64,000 bases of DNA from the NCBI GenBank assembly GCA_963790545.1, contig CAWBPA010000024.1, positions 186,001 through 250,000 of the forward strand. The letters are read 5' to 3'. Positions 33,834-42,300 of the stretch are shown piece by piece. Position numbers and translations under genes: made by a program. The stretch's first letter is position 1; every line of letters starts with the position of its first letter. Source of the stretch: DATBJG01 sp963790545 (GTDB lineage: Bacteria > Acidobacteriota > Vicinamibacteria > Vicinamibacterales > JAMQPK01). Below the pieces are notes generated by a model. That model saw only the letters and a list, made by a program, of their open reading frames with translations. It did not search any database and had not been told where the DNA came from.

Positions 33834-35648
33834 CTACGCAGCCTGCGCGCCGGTTGTCTCCGGAACTGGGATCCGCGGGATCTCCACGAGCCCAGCCAGG
33901 TACGTTCGCGTATCCATCAGCGTCGAGGCCACGAGAGTCGCCCCGGAATCCCGCAGGAGCTGCGTGCTCTCGTCCGCCAGCGCCGACGGTGCCCAGCGCC
34001 CGACCAGGATTCGCACCTCGGGCAATGCCGCGCGGAGCCTCTTCACGAGATAGCGCGTCTTTGACGGCGGGCTGGGTGGCAGATCGGCGAGGCACACGAC
34101 CGAGAACCCTTGCTCTTGCACGAGCGACAGCAGGTCCGAGGCCTGCATGCGCGTCCTGGTAATTTCGACGGCGATGGGCAAATCGTCCAGCACGTGGGCG
34201 AGCATCGCAAGCGCGAGCTCGTCGGCGACGCCGTTGGTCGCGTAACCCAGCACGCGGAGCGGTTCGCGCGGTCCGGGAAGTGGTCGATCATCGGGCGGTG
34301 CGGCTGGCTCCGGATTCAGGCGCCGGATCGACTCCCCGGCGTCCGACAGCAGCTCCCGCGTCGCATCGATGACGGCCGTTTCTTCGTCTGGCGACAAGCG
34401 CTGCTCCAGGCGGTCGCGTTCCGCATAATTGAGCGCCGGCAGCAGCAGGGCGTCGTACACGGAGCGCGGGGACTCGGTCTTGATGTGCCGCTCGATGAGG
34501 TCGGCCGCCTCGCTCTGATCGCGGGCCAGCAGGCGCTGGTAATAGCCATACTCGGGGGCGAGCGCGGGCGTGTCGGCCAATAGCGTCCCGACAAACTCGA
34601 GCCCTGGCACGTGCTTGCCGAGCACGACCAGGCACACGGTCAGCGGTGTCGCAATGAGCAGGCCGAGCGGCCCCCATAGCCACGTCCAGAACGCCACGGA
34701 CGCGAGCAGCGCCACCGGCGAGACCCCAGCCGCCCCGGCATACAGCACGGTTTCGAGCACGAGATTCGTGAACAGCTCGAGCACGACAAACAAGCCGGCC
34801 ACCCAGAGCGGTCCGGCCCAGTCCTCGGCGGCCGCAAGGCTGACCAGGATCGGCGCGCCTGCGCCGAGCACAGGCCCGACGTACGGAATGAAGCGGAGCG
34901 CCGCACCCAGCGCCGCCCAGACCAATGGGTACGGCACGCCGAGGAGGTAGAGTCCGGCACCGGCGGCGATGCCGTAGACAAGATTCACCAGGGACTGCAT
35001 CAACAGCTGCCGGCTGACGCGAGTTCCCGCCTCGTCAAATGCCTTCGTCGTGATGGCGAGTTGGCCGTGCCCGAACAGCCCGATCAGCCGATCGCGCAGA
35101 TCCCGGCGTTCGAGCAACATGAAGATGACCATCGCCAGCACGAGCCCGGCCGTGCCCAACGGGCCGACGACTGGACTGAGCCACGTGAAGCCCGAGAAAC
35201 CCGTCACCTGCTCAGGAGTGACCACGACGGGCCGCGAGACTCTTCCTCTGGACACCTCTGATTTTCCAAGGTCAGTCTTGATCTCTGCAATCGTCTCCTG
35301 CAGCTTCTCGACCGACCCCCCCTTGCCCGCGCTGCGGACGTCCGCGATCTTCGCCAGGATGTTGACGCGGTAGCGCGGAAGGTCTTCGGCCAGGTGGTCC
35401 ATCTGCCGTGCCAGACCCCAGCCGGCGAGACCGAGGACCGTGAACACCAGCATGACGGTCGCGAGAACGGCTGGGATGCGGCCGATCCAACGTTCAAGCC
35501 AGGAGACAGGAGGAGTCAGCACGAACGTGAGCAGGATGGCGAGTGCGATCGGCACGAGCACGGCCTGCGCCCAGTAAAGGACGACAACGACGAGCACACA
35601 CCCCGCGAACGTCACCCACGGTTTCAATGTCTTCGACGTATCATCCAT
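33834..35648 (-). CDS. AI-2E-family transporter with C-terminal cytosolic domain (604 aa)
   Basis: Residues about 1-350 form the AI-2E/UPF0118 membrane domain: eight hydrophobic segments (VTFAGCVLVVVVLYWAQAVL, VPIALAILLTFVLTP, AGLVLAMVIFMLLERRDLRD, ALRFIPYVGPVLGAGAPIL). Usual members stop near 350-380 residues; here about 250 more follow. They hold a helical linker (YGYYQRLLARDQSEAADLIE) and an alpha-beta domain (VLGYATNGVADELALAMLAH...GFSVVCLADLPPSPPSKTRY) resembling a B12-binding or receiver-like fold. The ATG at 35648 starts the first helix; the open frame to 35840 is not protein-like. Substrate unknown; the fusion suggests signal- or ligand-gated transport (inference). Confidence 0.85.
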   Translation of the reverse strand: MDDTSKTLKPWVTFAGCVLVVVVLYWAQAVLVPIALAILLTFVLTPPVSWLERWIGRIPAVLATVMLVFTVLGLAGWGLARQMDHLAEDLPRYRVNILAKIADVRSAGKGGSVEKLQETIAEIKTDLGKSEVSRGRVSRPVVVTPEQVTGFSGFTWLSPVVGPLGTAGLVLAMVIFMLLERRDLRDRLIGLFGHGQLAITTKAFDEAGTRVSRQLLMQSLVNLVYGIAAGAGLYLLGVPYPLVWAALGAALRFIPYVGPVLGAGAPILVSLAAAEDWAGPLWVAGLFVVLELFTNLVLETVLYAGAAGVSPVALLASVAFWTWLWGPLGLLIATPLTVCLVVLGKHVPGLEFVGTLLADTPALAPEYGYYQRLLARDQSEAADLIERHIKTESPRSVYDALLLPALNYAERDRLEQRLSPDEETAVIDATRELLSDAGESIRRLNPEPAAPPDDRPLPGPREPLRVLGYATNGVADELALAMLAHVLDDLPIAVEITRTRMQASDLLSLVQEQGFSVVCLADLPPSPPSKTRYLVKRLRAALPEVRILVGRWAPSALADESTQLLRDSGATLVASTLMDTRTYLAGLVEIPRIPVPETTGAQAA

Positions 35649-35810
35649 CAGGCCCAACCGTTCGTCGGCTATGTTGCGCAGAGGCAGATCGGCAAACGTG
35701 CCTCCGGGAGCTATATGCGTGGCGCTTGAATCGAAGCTGCCGCAGGTCGACGGCGGTTCACGTCCGCACGTCGCCGTATCTGAAGGTACCGTTCCTTCGC
35801 TGCGGGGCGC

Positions 35811-35872
35811 TGTCCGATCTGGGACAGCTCCTGTTTGCACCGAGGAAACAGCCGACTGTGCTCAACCGCACA
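35811..35872. promoter_or_regulatory. Two TGTNC-N6-GNACA operators upstream of 35938
   Basis: TGTCC-GATCTG-GGACA (35811-35826) and TGTGC-TCAACC-GCACA (35857-35872), both exact with symmetric arms and flanking C/G. Centres are 46 bases apart. They lie 112 and 66 bases upstream of the 25-residue gene at 35938 and 163-209 upstream of the transporter gene on the other strand. Confidence 0.65.
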
Positions 35873-35937
35873 GACACGCGACATCGCCGCTGCTAACCTC
35901 TCCAGAGACGCAAACGCATAAGAGGAGAGACAGCCAA

Positions 35938-36015
35938 ATGAACATGAACACCCTACTCATCATCATTGTTGTGGTGCTACTACTCGGTGGCGGCGGATTC
36001 TATTTCGGGCGCTAG
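35938..36015 (+). CDS. Tiny membrane peptide (25 aa)
   Basis: 25 residues, MNMNTLLIIIVVVLLLGGGG ending FYFGR: one hydrophobic helix, a glycine run and a basic end. This pattern (MxTLLxIxVxxLLxGGGGxYxGR) recurs as a small stress-region peptide in proteobacteria and acidobacteria. AAGAGGAGAG lies 9 bases before ATG 35938. Two operators upstream support it as a real gene. Function unknown. Confidence 0.75.
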   Translation: MNMNTLLIIIVVVLLLGGGGFYFGR

Positions 36016-36171
36016 AGGATGAGCGCATGAATGGCCGGTGTTGGAAGCGGTCTACGTATGGGCCGGGCGCCGCTTCCACTTGGATCGACGTTCAGCCTTT
36101 GTGAAATGCAACGGTCGCCGAACGTGACGTAACCCTTTTCTGTCCGTGCAAGACACCGAACCACGACGAGG

Positions 36172-36399
36172 CTAATCAGGGAACCTGACGCGACCCTTTT
36201 CAATCAGGATGTCCACCTGTTTCTGAAGCGCAGCGATCCGCTTCAAGTGGAAGTCGAGCACTCCTCGCATCTCGATCAAGAGATCTTCGATGCGGTTTAG
36301 TCGCGTGGCGACCGGCCGGATCACCGTCGCCACGACGCCGGGCCGCTTGGCACTGAGCTTCTTCTTTGTGGGCATCGGCCGCCACATTACTCGCGACAT
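36172..36399 (-). CDS. Small coiled-coil protein, distant relative of 19506/36888 (75 aa)
   Basis: 75 residues: Lys/Arg-rich N terminus (MPTKKKLSAKRPGVVATVIR), then an amphipathic helix (TRLNRIEDLLIEMRGVLDFH, LKRIAALQKQVDILIEKG). The segment (I/V)LD(F/I)(H/Q)(L/F)KRIA(A/Q)(L/I)Q resembles the core of the two paralogs at 19506 and 36888. Starts at ATG 36399 or, more likely given the basic motif, ATG 36375. An exact operator ends 13-28 bases upstream of 36399. Confidence 0.6.
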   Translation of the reverse strand: MSRVMWRPMPTKKKLSAKRPGVVATVIRPVATRLNRIEDLLIEMRGVLDFHLKRIAALQKQVDILIEKGRVRFPD

Positions 36400-36411
36400 C
36401 AGAACCAGACC

Positions 36412-36427
36412 TGTACCAAAGTGAACA
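36412..36427. promoter_or_regulatory. TGTNC-N6-GNACA operator upstream of 36172-36399
   Basis: TGTAC-CAAAGT-GAACA, exact match, 37 bases upstream of ATG 36375 (13 upstream of ATG 36399). Confidence 0.55.
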
Positions 36428-36473
36428 ACACGCAGGATCGTTGGTCAGTCATGAGCCTGCGTGAGGTCTCACA

Positions 36474-36779
36474 TTGAAGATTCTGATCGGCATCGCGCTC
36501 GCAATGATCGTCGGGTCTTTCGGCACGATGGACACAACAACCTTAAGGCTGAGTGGCTGGGTCAGCGACAAGAGCTGCGGACGGGCTCACATCACGCCTG
36601 AGAGGGAATCGTGTGTCGCGAAGTGTCTCCGTGGCGGCGCCAGCGTGGGTCACCCCGAATGGCTGCCACAGCGCATGGGGTTGGTGAGCGATGACGGGAA
36701 GACGACATGGATCGTAGAGAATCCAGCGTCTCGTGCTTCACAATCCCGCGCCGAGCACCAAGCTCGTGCATTTGTGTGA
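36474..36779 (+). CDS. Exported small Cys-containing protein (101 aa)
   Basis: Starts with TTG 36474: MKILIGIALAMIVGSFGTMD, a signal peptide, then TTLRLSGWVSDKSCGRAHIT, ESCVAKCLRGGASVG, and KTTWIVENP. The order GWVSDxxCGxxH...C(V)xKCxxGG...WxxxNP is that of a small exported family common in acidobacteria, whose role I do not know. The usual C-terminal binding part is replaced by an unrelated tail (SRASQSRAEHQARAFV), so the 3' end may be frameshifted. The stop lies directly before an operator (36781). Confidence 0.55.
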   Translation: MKILIGIALAMIVGSFGTMDTTTLRLSGWVSDKSCGRAHITPERESCVAKCLRGGASVGHPEWLPQRMGLVSDDGKTTWIVENPASRASQSRAEHQARAFV

Positions 36780-36780
36780 C

Positions 36781-36796
36781 TGTGCGAAAGGGTACA
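36781..36796. promoter_or_regulatory. TGTNC-N6-GNACA operator upstream of 36888
   Basis: TGTGC-GAAAGG-GTACA, exact match with flanking C and G, 92 bases upstream of ATG 36888. The spacing nearly equals that (90) at the paralogous gene 19506-19754. Confidence 0.6.
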
Positions 36797-36887
36797 GCCC
36801 CTAGTGTGCGCTCGCCGCTATCCTGATCGAACTTTGGCCCCCCGCCAAGGTCTGAGCCGTTACCAATCGAAAGAATTGAAGGGCACC

Positions 36888-37127
36888 ATGACGACGGAAT
36901 CCCGAGTCGATCATCGAAACGTTCGTCGTCGGGCCGATCGCTTTGCGCAACACATGGTTGAGGAAATCGCGAGCCTTCGAGCGGCCCTCGATATTCAATT
37001 CATGCGAATCGCTCAGATACAAGCCGAACTCGATCTCTCTCATCGATCGGTCACCTTCAGGCAGCGAGGTTTACTCGCGCCCCTGACGCTCCAGCCGAAA
37101 GGCAACGGTCACGGCCACGGTGGTTGA
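36888..37127 (+). CDS. Small coiled-coil protein, paralog of 19506-19754 (79 aa)
   Basis: 79 residues: MTTESRVDHRNVRRRADRFA, QHMVEEIASLRAALDIQFMR, IAQIQAELDLSHRSVTFRQR, ending in a Gly/His-rich tail (PKGNGHGHGG). The central block is shared almost residue for residue with the protein at 19506, and both carry an exact operator about 90 bases upstream. GAAGGGC precedes ATG 36888. The Gly/His tail could bind metal (speculative). Function unknown. Confidence 0.7.
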   Translation: MTTESRVDHRNVRRRADRFAQHMVEEIASLRAALDIQFMRIAQIQAELDLSHRSVTFRQRGLLAPLTLQPKGNGHGHGG

Positions 37128-37269
37128 TCAAGCGACAGCAATATTACAAAGAGCGAGCACAGCAAGTACGAGAAGTACCGCCAGACCGAGCGTTCTGAAC
37201 CTGCCTTGAAAAGTTTTGGGGCGTGCTCGTGGGGTTTTTGAAGGAAAGTGCCCCTGAAGCTTTGAACTT

Positions 37270-37346
37270 TGGTCGGGGCGAGTGGATTTGAACCACCGAC
37301 CCCTCGGTCCCGAACCGAGTGCTCTACCAGGCTGAGCCACGCCCCG
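37270..37346 (-). tRNA. tRNA-Pro (anticodon CGG)
   Basis: 77-nt tRNA with encoded CCA. The acceptor stem is CGGGGCG / CGCCCCG with discriminator A. D-loop, anticodon arm (CTCGG-TTCGGGA-CCGAG, anticodon CGG at 37310-37312) and T-arm (GGTTCAAATCC) are all present. It reads CCG proline codons. Confidence 0.97.
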
Positions 37347-37386
37347 ACCCTGACGTGTGAGCCGAACACTTATCTTACTTCAATTT

Positions 37387-37421
37387 GACGTGGGGGTTCG
37401 ACCGAAGTCGAACCCCACGTC
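37387..37421. terminator. Long stem-loop between tRNA-Pro and 37445
   Basis: GACGTGGGGGTTCGA and TCGAACCCCACGTC pair over 14 bases with one extra G, loop CCGAAG. It lies beyond the stop of the 37445-37984 gene (minus strand) and upstream of the tRNA; a terminator or REP-like element. Confidence 0.5.
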
Positions 37422-37444
37422 GCGGCGAGCCTGGTCTTGCGCCA

Positions 37445-37984
37445 CTATGGCTTTGGTGAGCACTCACCAGAAACCGGACGGATGACCGTGCCGCGAATCT
37501 TCACCAGATCATCCGCAGGCCCTCGGTCCAGGTTCTCAAACGTCCCTTCGATCTGCACACGACGACCCAGGTTGTCTTTGAGCTCTGACTCGTTGATGCC
37601 GGTTACTTCGAACATCGCCTGCGCCCCGGACGTCCCGACGGGCGTCTCGCCCGGCTTGGCCGCTTGTGCTGAACCGCCTGGCGCCGAGCCCTTCACGACC
37701 TTCGCACTCGTCACGATGTAGTCTTCGGTGATGCCAGCACGTTCGGCAACATTGGGCTTGCGTCCAGCGACGTCAGCCTCGCGCACGAGACACCCTTCCA
37801 CCGTTGCCATCGAGGCTGAATCCTTCGCAGCGGGCGCCGCAGGCCTCGGTGGGTTCTGTGGCGGGTTCTGTATGCCGGGCGGCGGATTCTGCGCTGGATT
37901 CTGGACGTTGGGCGGCGGATTCTGCGCTCCCACGCTCGCCGCGAGCATCAGGATAATCACACTTCCTGCGAAATACCGTTTCAT
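37445..37984 (-). CDS. Exported proline-rich protein (179 aa)
   Basis: 179 residues. Signal peptide (MKRYFAGSVIILMLAASVGA) followed by a Pro/Asn/Gln repeat region (residues about 21-50: QNPPPNVQNPAQNPPPGIQN and similar units QNPP). Then a folded domain (SMATVEGCLVREADVAG...YIVTSAKVVKGS...AMFEVTGINESELKDNLGRR, VQIEGTFENLD). The folded part resembles small OB-like exported domains (VEGCL...VQIEG) common in acidobacteria; function unknown. ATG 37984 has AGGAGGG upstream. Confidence 0.75.
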   Translation of the reverse strand: MKRYFAGSVIILMLAASVGAQNPPPNVQNPAQNPPPGIQNPPQNPPRPAAPAAKDSASMATVEGCLVREADVAGRKPNVAERAGITEDYIVTSAKVVKGSAPGGSAQAAKPGETPVGTSGAQAMFEVTGINESELKDNLGRRVQIEGTFENLDRGPADDLVKIRGTVIRPVSGECSPKP

Positions 37985-38263
37985 GATCCCTCCTGTCTGC
38001 TTTCTTTGCAGTAATGCCCGTTCACACGCAGCGCCTGCAAGTCCGACGCCTCGGCGCTCGCCAGAATGTTTTGTACACGCCTGATACTCACCACCCCGGA
38101 CGATTGTTCAGAAGGAAGGCAATCGGCGCAGCTCAGCGCATTCCCGCGAGGGGTTGGGCCTAGTTCCGGCGACACACGACGCACAGCGATCGTCGACTGG
38201 CGGACACGTCGAGTAAGTTAGAACCTCGAACTGAGAACGAGCGGGAGGGTGAGTGGGAAGTTT

Positions 38264-38665
38264 CTAGGTCCTCGTTCGTCGTCGGCGTCTGGCAGCCGAA
38301 TGAGCCTGTCTCGAGAGGGCTCTGGTGGACGCGGCCCGTCGAGGTTCGCGCTTGAGCCGGCGCAGCGATGCGCGTGACCGGGCCGCCGATGGCTTGTGTT
38401 TGCGACCACCCTGGCGGTACTCGCGTGCTGCACTCGCCCGTGTCCGGGCCGACGCTTGTCCCTTTCTCGGCGGCGGCAACCGGACGCCCGCTCGGCGCGC
38501 TTTCGACAAGCCGATCGCGATGGCCTGTTTGGCCGACCTCGCGCCATGCTTGCCTTCTCGAATGTGCTCGATTTCCTCCCGCACGAATGCGCCAGCCTGC
38601 GTCGTGGGCGACTTCCCCTCGCGCTTAGCCTTTCTTGCTCGCTCGAGCGTTTTCTTTTCAGGCAT
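38264..38665 (-). CDS. DUF6496-type basic protein (133 aa)
   Basis: 133-residue very basic protein. Residues 1-75 (MPEKKTLERARKAKREGKSP, TTQAGAFVREEIEHIREGKH, GARSAKQAIAIGLSKARRAG) match the small DUF6496 family. The C-terminal half is an Arg/Ala/Ser-rich tail (HKPSAARSRASLRRLKREPR) that could bind nucleic acid. ATG 38665 has GAGG 9 bases upstream and begins the conserved part; the open frame further upstream is not protein-like. Function unknown. Confidence 0.78.
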   Translation of the reverse strand: MPEKKTLERARKAKREGKSPTTQAGAFVREEIEHIREGKHGARSAKQAIAIGLSKARRAGVRLPPPRKGQASARTRASAAREYRQGGRKHKPSAARSRASLRRLKREPRRAASTRALSRQAHSAARRRRRTRT

Positions 38666-38733
38666 GCTTCGACCTCGCTGACGAAATCTCATGAGATGTA
38701 TGCATGAAGATTGCCACGATGACGACTCGCGAG

Positions 38734-39078
38734 CTATTTCGCATCCAACTCGACGGCTTGCTTGATGTAATAGCGCAGCGCGGTCTTGTTGACATCTTTC
38801 AGTGTGCTCATCCGAACATTCTTCGAGACTTTTCCCACACCTTCCAGCAATCCGTACTTGTCTTTGAACTGAGCGCCCCGTGAAAACGCAAACGTGATGC
38901 CTTTCTTCGTGGGGCTGATGACCGCGAGCATTCGCTGTCCTTTGTAGCCTGGAATCCCGTAGCTGATGATCTCCGTGGCATCCGGAGCGCATTCCCGCAT
39001 GAGCTCGCGAAGGATCTTCACAATGCCGCGATACTCCGGCAGAACTCTGGTCTTGACGAAGAGATCAACAGAAGACAT
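38734..39078 (-). CDS. DUF1801-family protein
   Basis: 114-residue protein of the DUF1801 (YdhG-like) fold: SVDLFVKTRVLPEYRGIVKI, CAPDATEIISYGIPGYKGQR, AVISPTKKGITFAFSRGAQF, GVGKVSKNVRMSTLKDVNKT. Small soluble protein of unknown role. The ATG at 39078 was preferred to the GTG/ATG at 39102 because the family starts near here. Followed downstream by the DUF6496 gene on the same strand. Confidence 0.82.
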   Translation of the reverse strand: MSSVDLFVKTRVLPEYRGIVKILRELMRECAPDATEIISYGIPGYKGQRMLAVISPTKKGITFAFSRGAQFKDKYGLLEGVGKVSKNVRMSTLKDVNKTALRYYIKQAVELDAK

Positions 39079-39107
39079 ACGCGTCACCACGACAAAGGAC
39101 AAACGAC

Positions 39108-39127
39108 GGCGGGTCTAAAGACCCGCC
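39108..39127. repeat. Palindromic element GGCGGGTCT-AA-AGACCCGCC
   Basis: A perfect 20-base hairpin in an intergenic gap. Its reverse complement occurs unchanged at 53887-53906, about 14.8 kb away, also intergenic. REP-like dispersed palindrome. Confidence 0.7.
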
Positions 39128-39189
39128 GCTACGGATAATAATGCACAGATGCTCGTCACGATTCCATGCGAGCGGAGGCGGGGCCCCGC

Positions 39190-39350
39190 AATTGCTGACT
39201 GAAGCAGCAGGACGTCGATCGCAAGATCCGGAGCCTAAGCGAGGCAGCGCCTGAAGGTGGAGATTCCCCAATGCTGACTCAAGTGGCAGGGCGCCGATCG
39301 CAAGATCCGGAGCGTAAGCGACGGCAGCGCGTGGGGGTGGGGCCCCACGC
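39190..39350. repeat. Two tandem copies of an 80-base element
   Basis: Copy 1 (39190-39269) and copy 2 (39270-39350) share AATGCTGACT...GCAG(G), CGATCGCAAGATCCGGAGC, GTAAGCGA and GGCAGCGC with few changes. They fill the gap upstream of the DUF1801 gene and after the phospholipase-like gene. No coding potential. Confidence 0.7.
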
Positions 39351-39353
39351 GAA

Positions 39354-42300
39354 CTAAATAAAGAACAGCGCCAGCAGGAATCGCCGCATCCAACGTCCGG
39401 ATCGGATGGCTGGGTTGGTCGCCCGGGTCACGTGAAAATTCTCTGGTGTTTCAACACGAGAATCCTGGTGAATGTCAGGTGCGAAGAGTCGCTCGTAGAC
39501 TTCGTCGGCAAATGCGGGTGACGTCGACACGATGCCAGCTTCCTCGTCGAGGATGTGACTTCGCTGCGTCGCATTGGACGAGCCCACATAGGCAAGCCCA
39601 CCGAGGCCAGGTTCGTGGTCCACGAGCCAGGCTTTCGTGTGGAGCATCTTGGTGGCCGACCAATTCCGGGCAGGATCCCAGCGGTAGATCTTCACCCCGA
39701 GGTGCAGCATCTCGTGGAATTCTGAAGTCGCGACCGTGTCCAGCACGGGCTTGTCCGACGCACCTGGCAGGATCAGATGAATCTGGACGGCCTGTCGTCT
39801 GAGCTCGGAACACTCCACGGCCGGGACATCCCCGCAGTTCACGCGCGCTCGGAACTCTCTGGCCTTGCGAATGAGCATGCGTGGCACGATCGGATCCGAG
39901 AAAAACGACGACTCGAGATAGATGTTGTCCTGGGCAGCCGCGAGGGCCGACAGCAGGGCCGCCCGATAATTGAAATCCGCATGCTCAGGGTGAGTCGTGA
40001 TGAACCAGGAGGGGTTGCGCATCTCATCGCTTGAAGCGTTCGCGACCTGCCCACGATAGTCGCCGTAGGCAAGCTCCTGGATACGCACGCCCTTCGACCC
40101 GGCGTTACCCGAGTTGTTCGTTCGTGCCTGATTGAAAATCCAGACGAAATAGTCGTTCGCATCATTCACGATGGGCCCCTCGATGACGACGCCCATGTCG
40201 TGCCAGGTCTTGAAGTCTGCGCGCTCGTTGTTGTACTTCGACCCGATACCAAGCCCGCTCTCCATCGCTTCGCGCTCGTTCGAGAAATGCTTGACGTGCG
40301 TCACCATCGCCCACCAGTTTCGCGGGTCGGTGGCGGCGGCAAACTGCAGAAAGAGGCTCATGCCGGTGCCAGCCCAGCCGAAGCCAGGCACGGCCGCCAG
40401 CCAGGGATACGGGATAAAGGGCATCGGAATCTTGCCGAACACCTTTCGCCCCGGCACAGGTACCGGCCCAATGTGCCACGGGAACTCCAGCACGCCCTTC
40501 CAGAGGACGACCTGCGCACCAAACTCCAGCAGCGGTTCGTACAGGTCGTTGATAGGTGTGTCGCGAATATAGGGCGGATCGCCGGCAAAACCCCAGCTTG
40601 AATTCATCAGCAGGCTCTGCTTCCCGTCAACAACGATGTTGATCGGCAACGGTGTACCTGGCTTGTCGGCGCGATGGAGCCCAAACCTGTTCACGAACCG
40701 TCGGACATCGTCGCCATCGTTCAGGTACGCAGAGAGCGAGGTGCGTGGCTTCGTGTCGCTCCAGTCCGGTTCCTTTTCTTCGAACAGGCGTTGAAGCGTG
40801 CGAAACACTTCCCACGCGCCGGCATAGGCAGGGTCGGCGGCGGCCCGTTGCGCGTCGTATTTGCGTCCCGCACGTTCGACCAGCGGCGACAAGTCGCCGC
40901 AGGCCTTCGTCGACGGAACACTCGAAATCCTTCCCTTCGCGCCTGAGCGTGTCGCGGACTACCGCAAAGTCCGGAAGCGGCGATGTGTCGAAGAGCTGAT
41001 AGACGAGCAGATTCTTCATGAGCGGCGCCGGAATGTCGTAGAAGCGCGTCGATTGCGTGTCGTCAGGATCGAGAAGAATTCCTACGCCGAAACGTTCGAG
41101 GAACTCGTCGAAGTCCGCACCCGCAATTCCAAGCTTCTTGGCCATCACGCGATAGGTGAGTCTGCGACCGCCCGCATCGCGCTTCCAGTCGAAGCCGGCG
41201 ATGTTCACGAAGTTCTCCGCCCGATCGATGATCCGTTCCGCCGTCGCCAGATGCTCCGCGCCGTCGTGGACGAGCTGAATCCGGGTCGCCTCTTTCGCCT
41301 CGTAGTTCTGCTGGGATTTCTTGTTCTTCGGCGAGATCTCGTTCATGAGCTCGGCAAACTCCCGGCCGTTCACGCCACCGGGCACCCACAGCTGAATCGG
41401 GACGGTATTGCCGAAGAGAAATCCGCCAAACAACCAGCCGACGGCACCGGCTTCGGTTCCCTGATGGAACTTCCCGTCAACACCCTGACGGCTCTCGAGC
41501 TCGAGCATCATCTCGCCGGCATTACGAAGATACGCGGCGAGGCGCTCGCCTTCTTCGGTCGGATTCGCCTGTCGCACTCGGTCGAGATAGGCATTCAGTC
41601 TTTCTGCTTTGACCTCTCGCATGAGCTCGAGGCCGGCGCCCACGAGATGGCGATCGATCGACCCTCGAGCCTTATTGGAATCGGCAATGATCCAGCGATA
41701 CACGTCAATCGTCGAGATCGTGTCCGTCTCCTGCGGACTCTGGACAAACGTCACGAGCCTCGCCTTGGCCGACGGCGTCAGGTCGGCCTTTGCGAGCAAC
41801 TCAAGCGCGTACTGGCGGGTCACCGTCGTTTCTCGAAGCTCCTGCTCGAGCGCTGCATATTCGTCGCTGAAACTGCCGGGAATTCGCGATTCGAAAAGAT
41901 GGGTGAGAAATTCGGCGGTCGGCTTCGCCCGCAGCTGATCGAGCGAGAAATCGACGCCATCCGTCAGTGTCAACTTCGATCCGATGTACGGCCGCGCGGC
42001 TCTAGGCAGTCCACCGGTCTGCACGAAAAACCAATACGCCGAGAAGGGATTGTTGAAGAGCGACTTTTCGATCGACGGGAGGGCATCATCGGTAAACCAT
42101 TGGTCGACAATCGCGTTCACGCCAGCAATGGTCCGGTCGGCGCTCTGGTGCTGGAGAATCGCGAGTGCCGCTTCCGTTGGGAAGAGCGAGGTATCGATGA
42201 GCGTCTCCAGGTGATTCACCTGCTTTTCTGGAATGCTCGGTACGCAGGGCACTCTCAAATTCGTCGGTTCGTGCATGAACGAAGGTGCGGATGCGGGCCG

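Noticed and set aside
37109..37369. Short minus-strand ORFs over tRNA-Pro (70 and 86 aa)
   Set aside because: Their N-terminal halves are tRNA sequence read as protein. The hydrophobic C-terminal ends appear in two frames at once, so neither is convincing.
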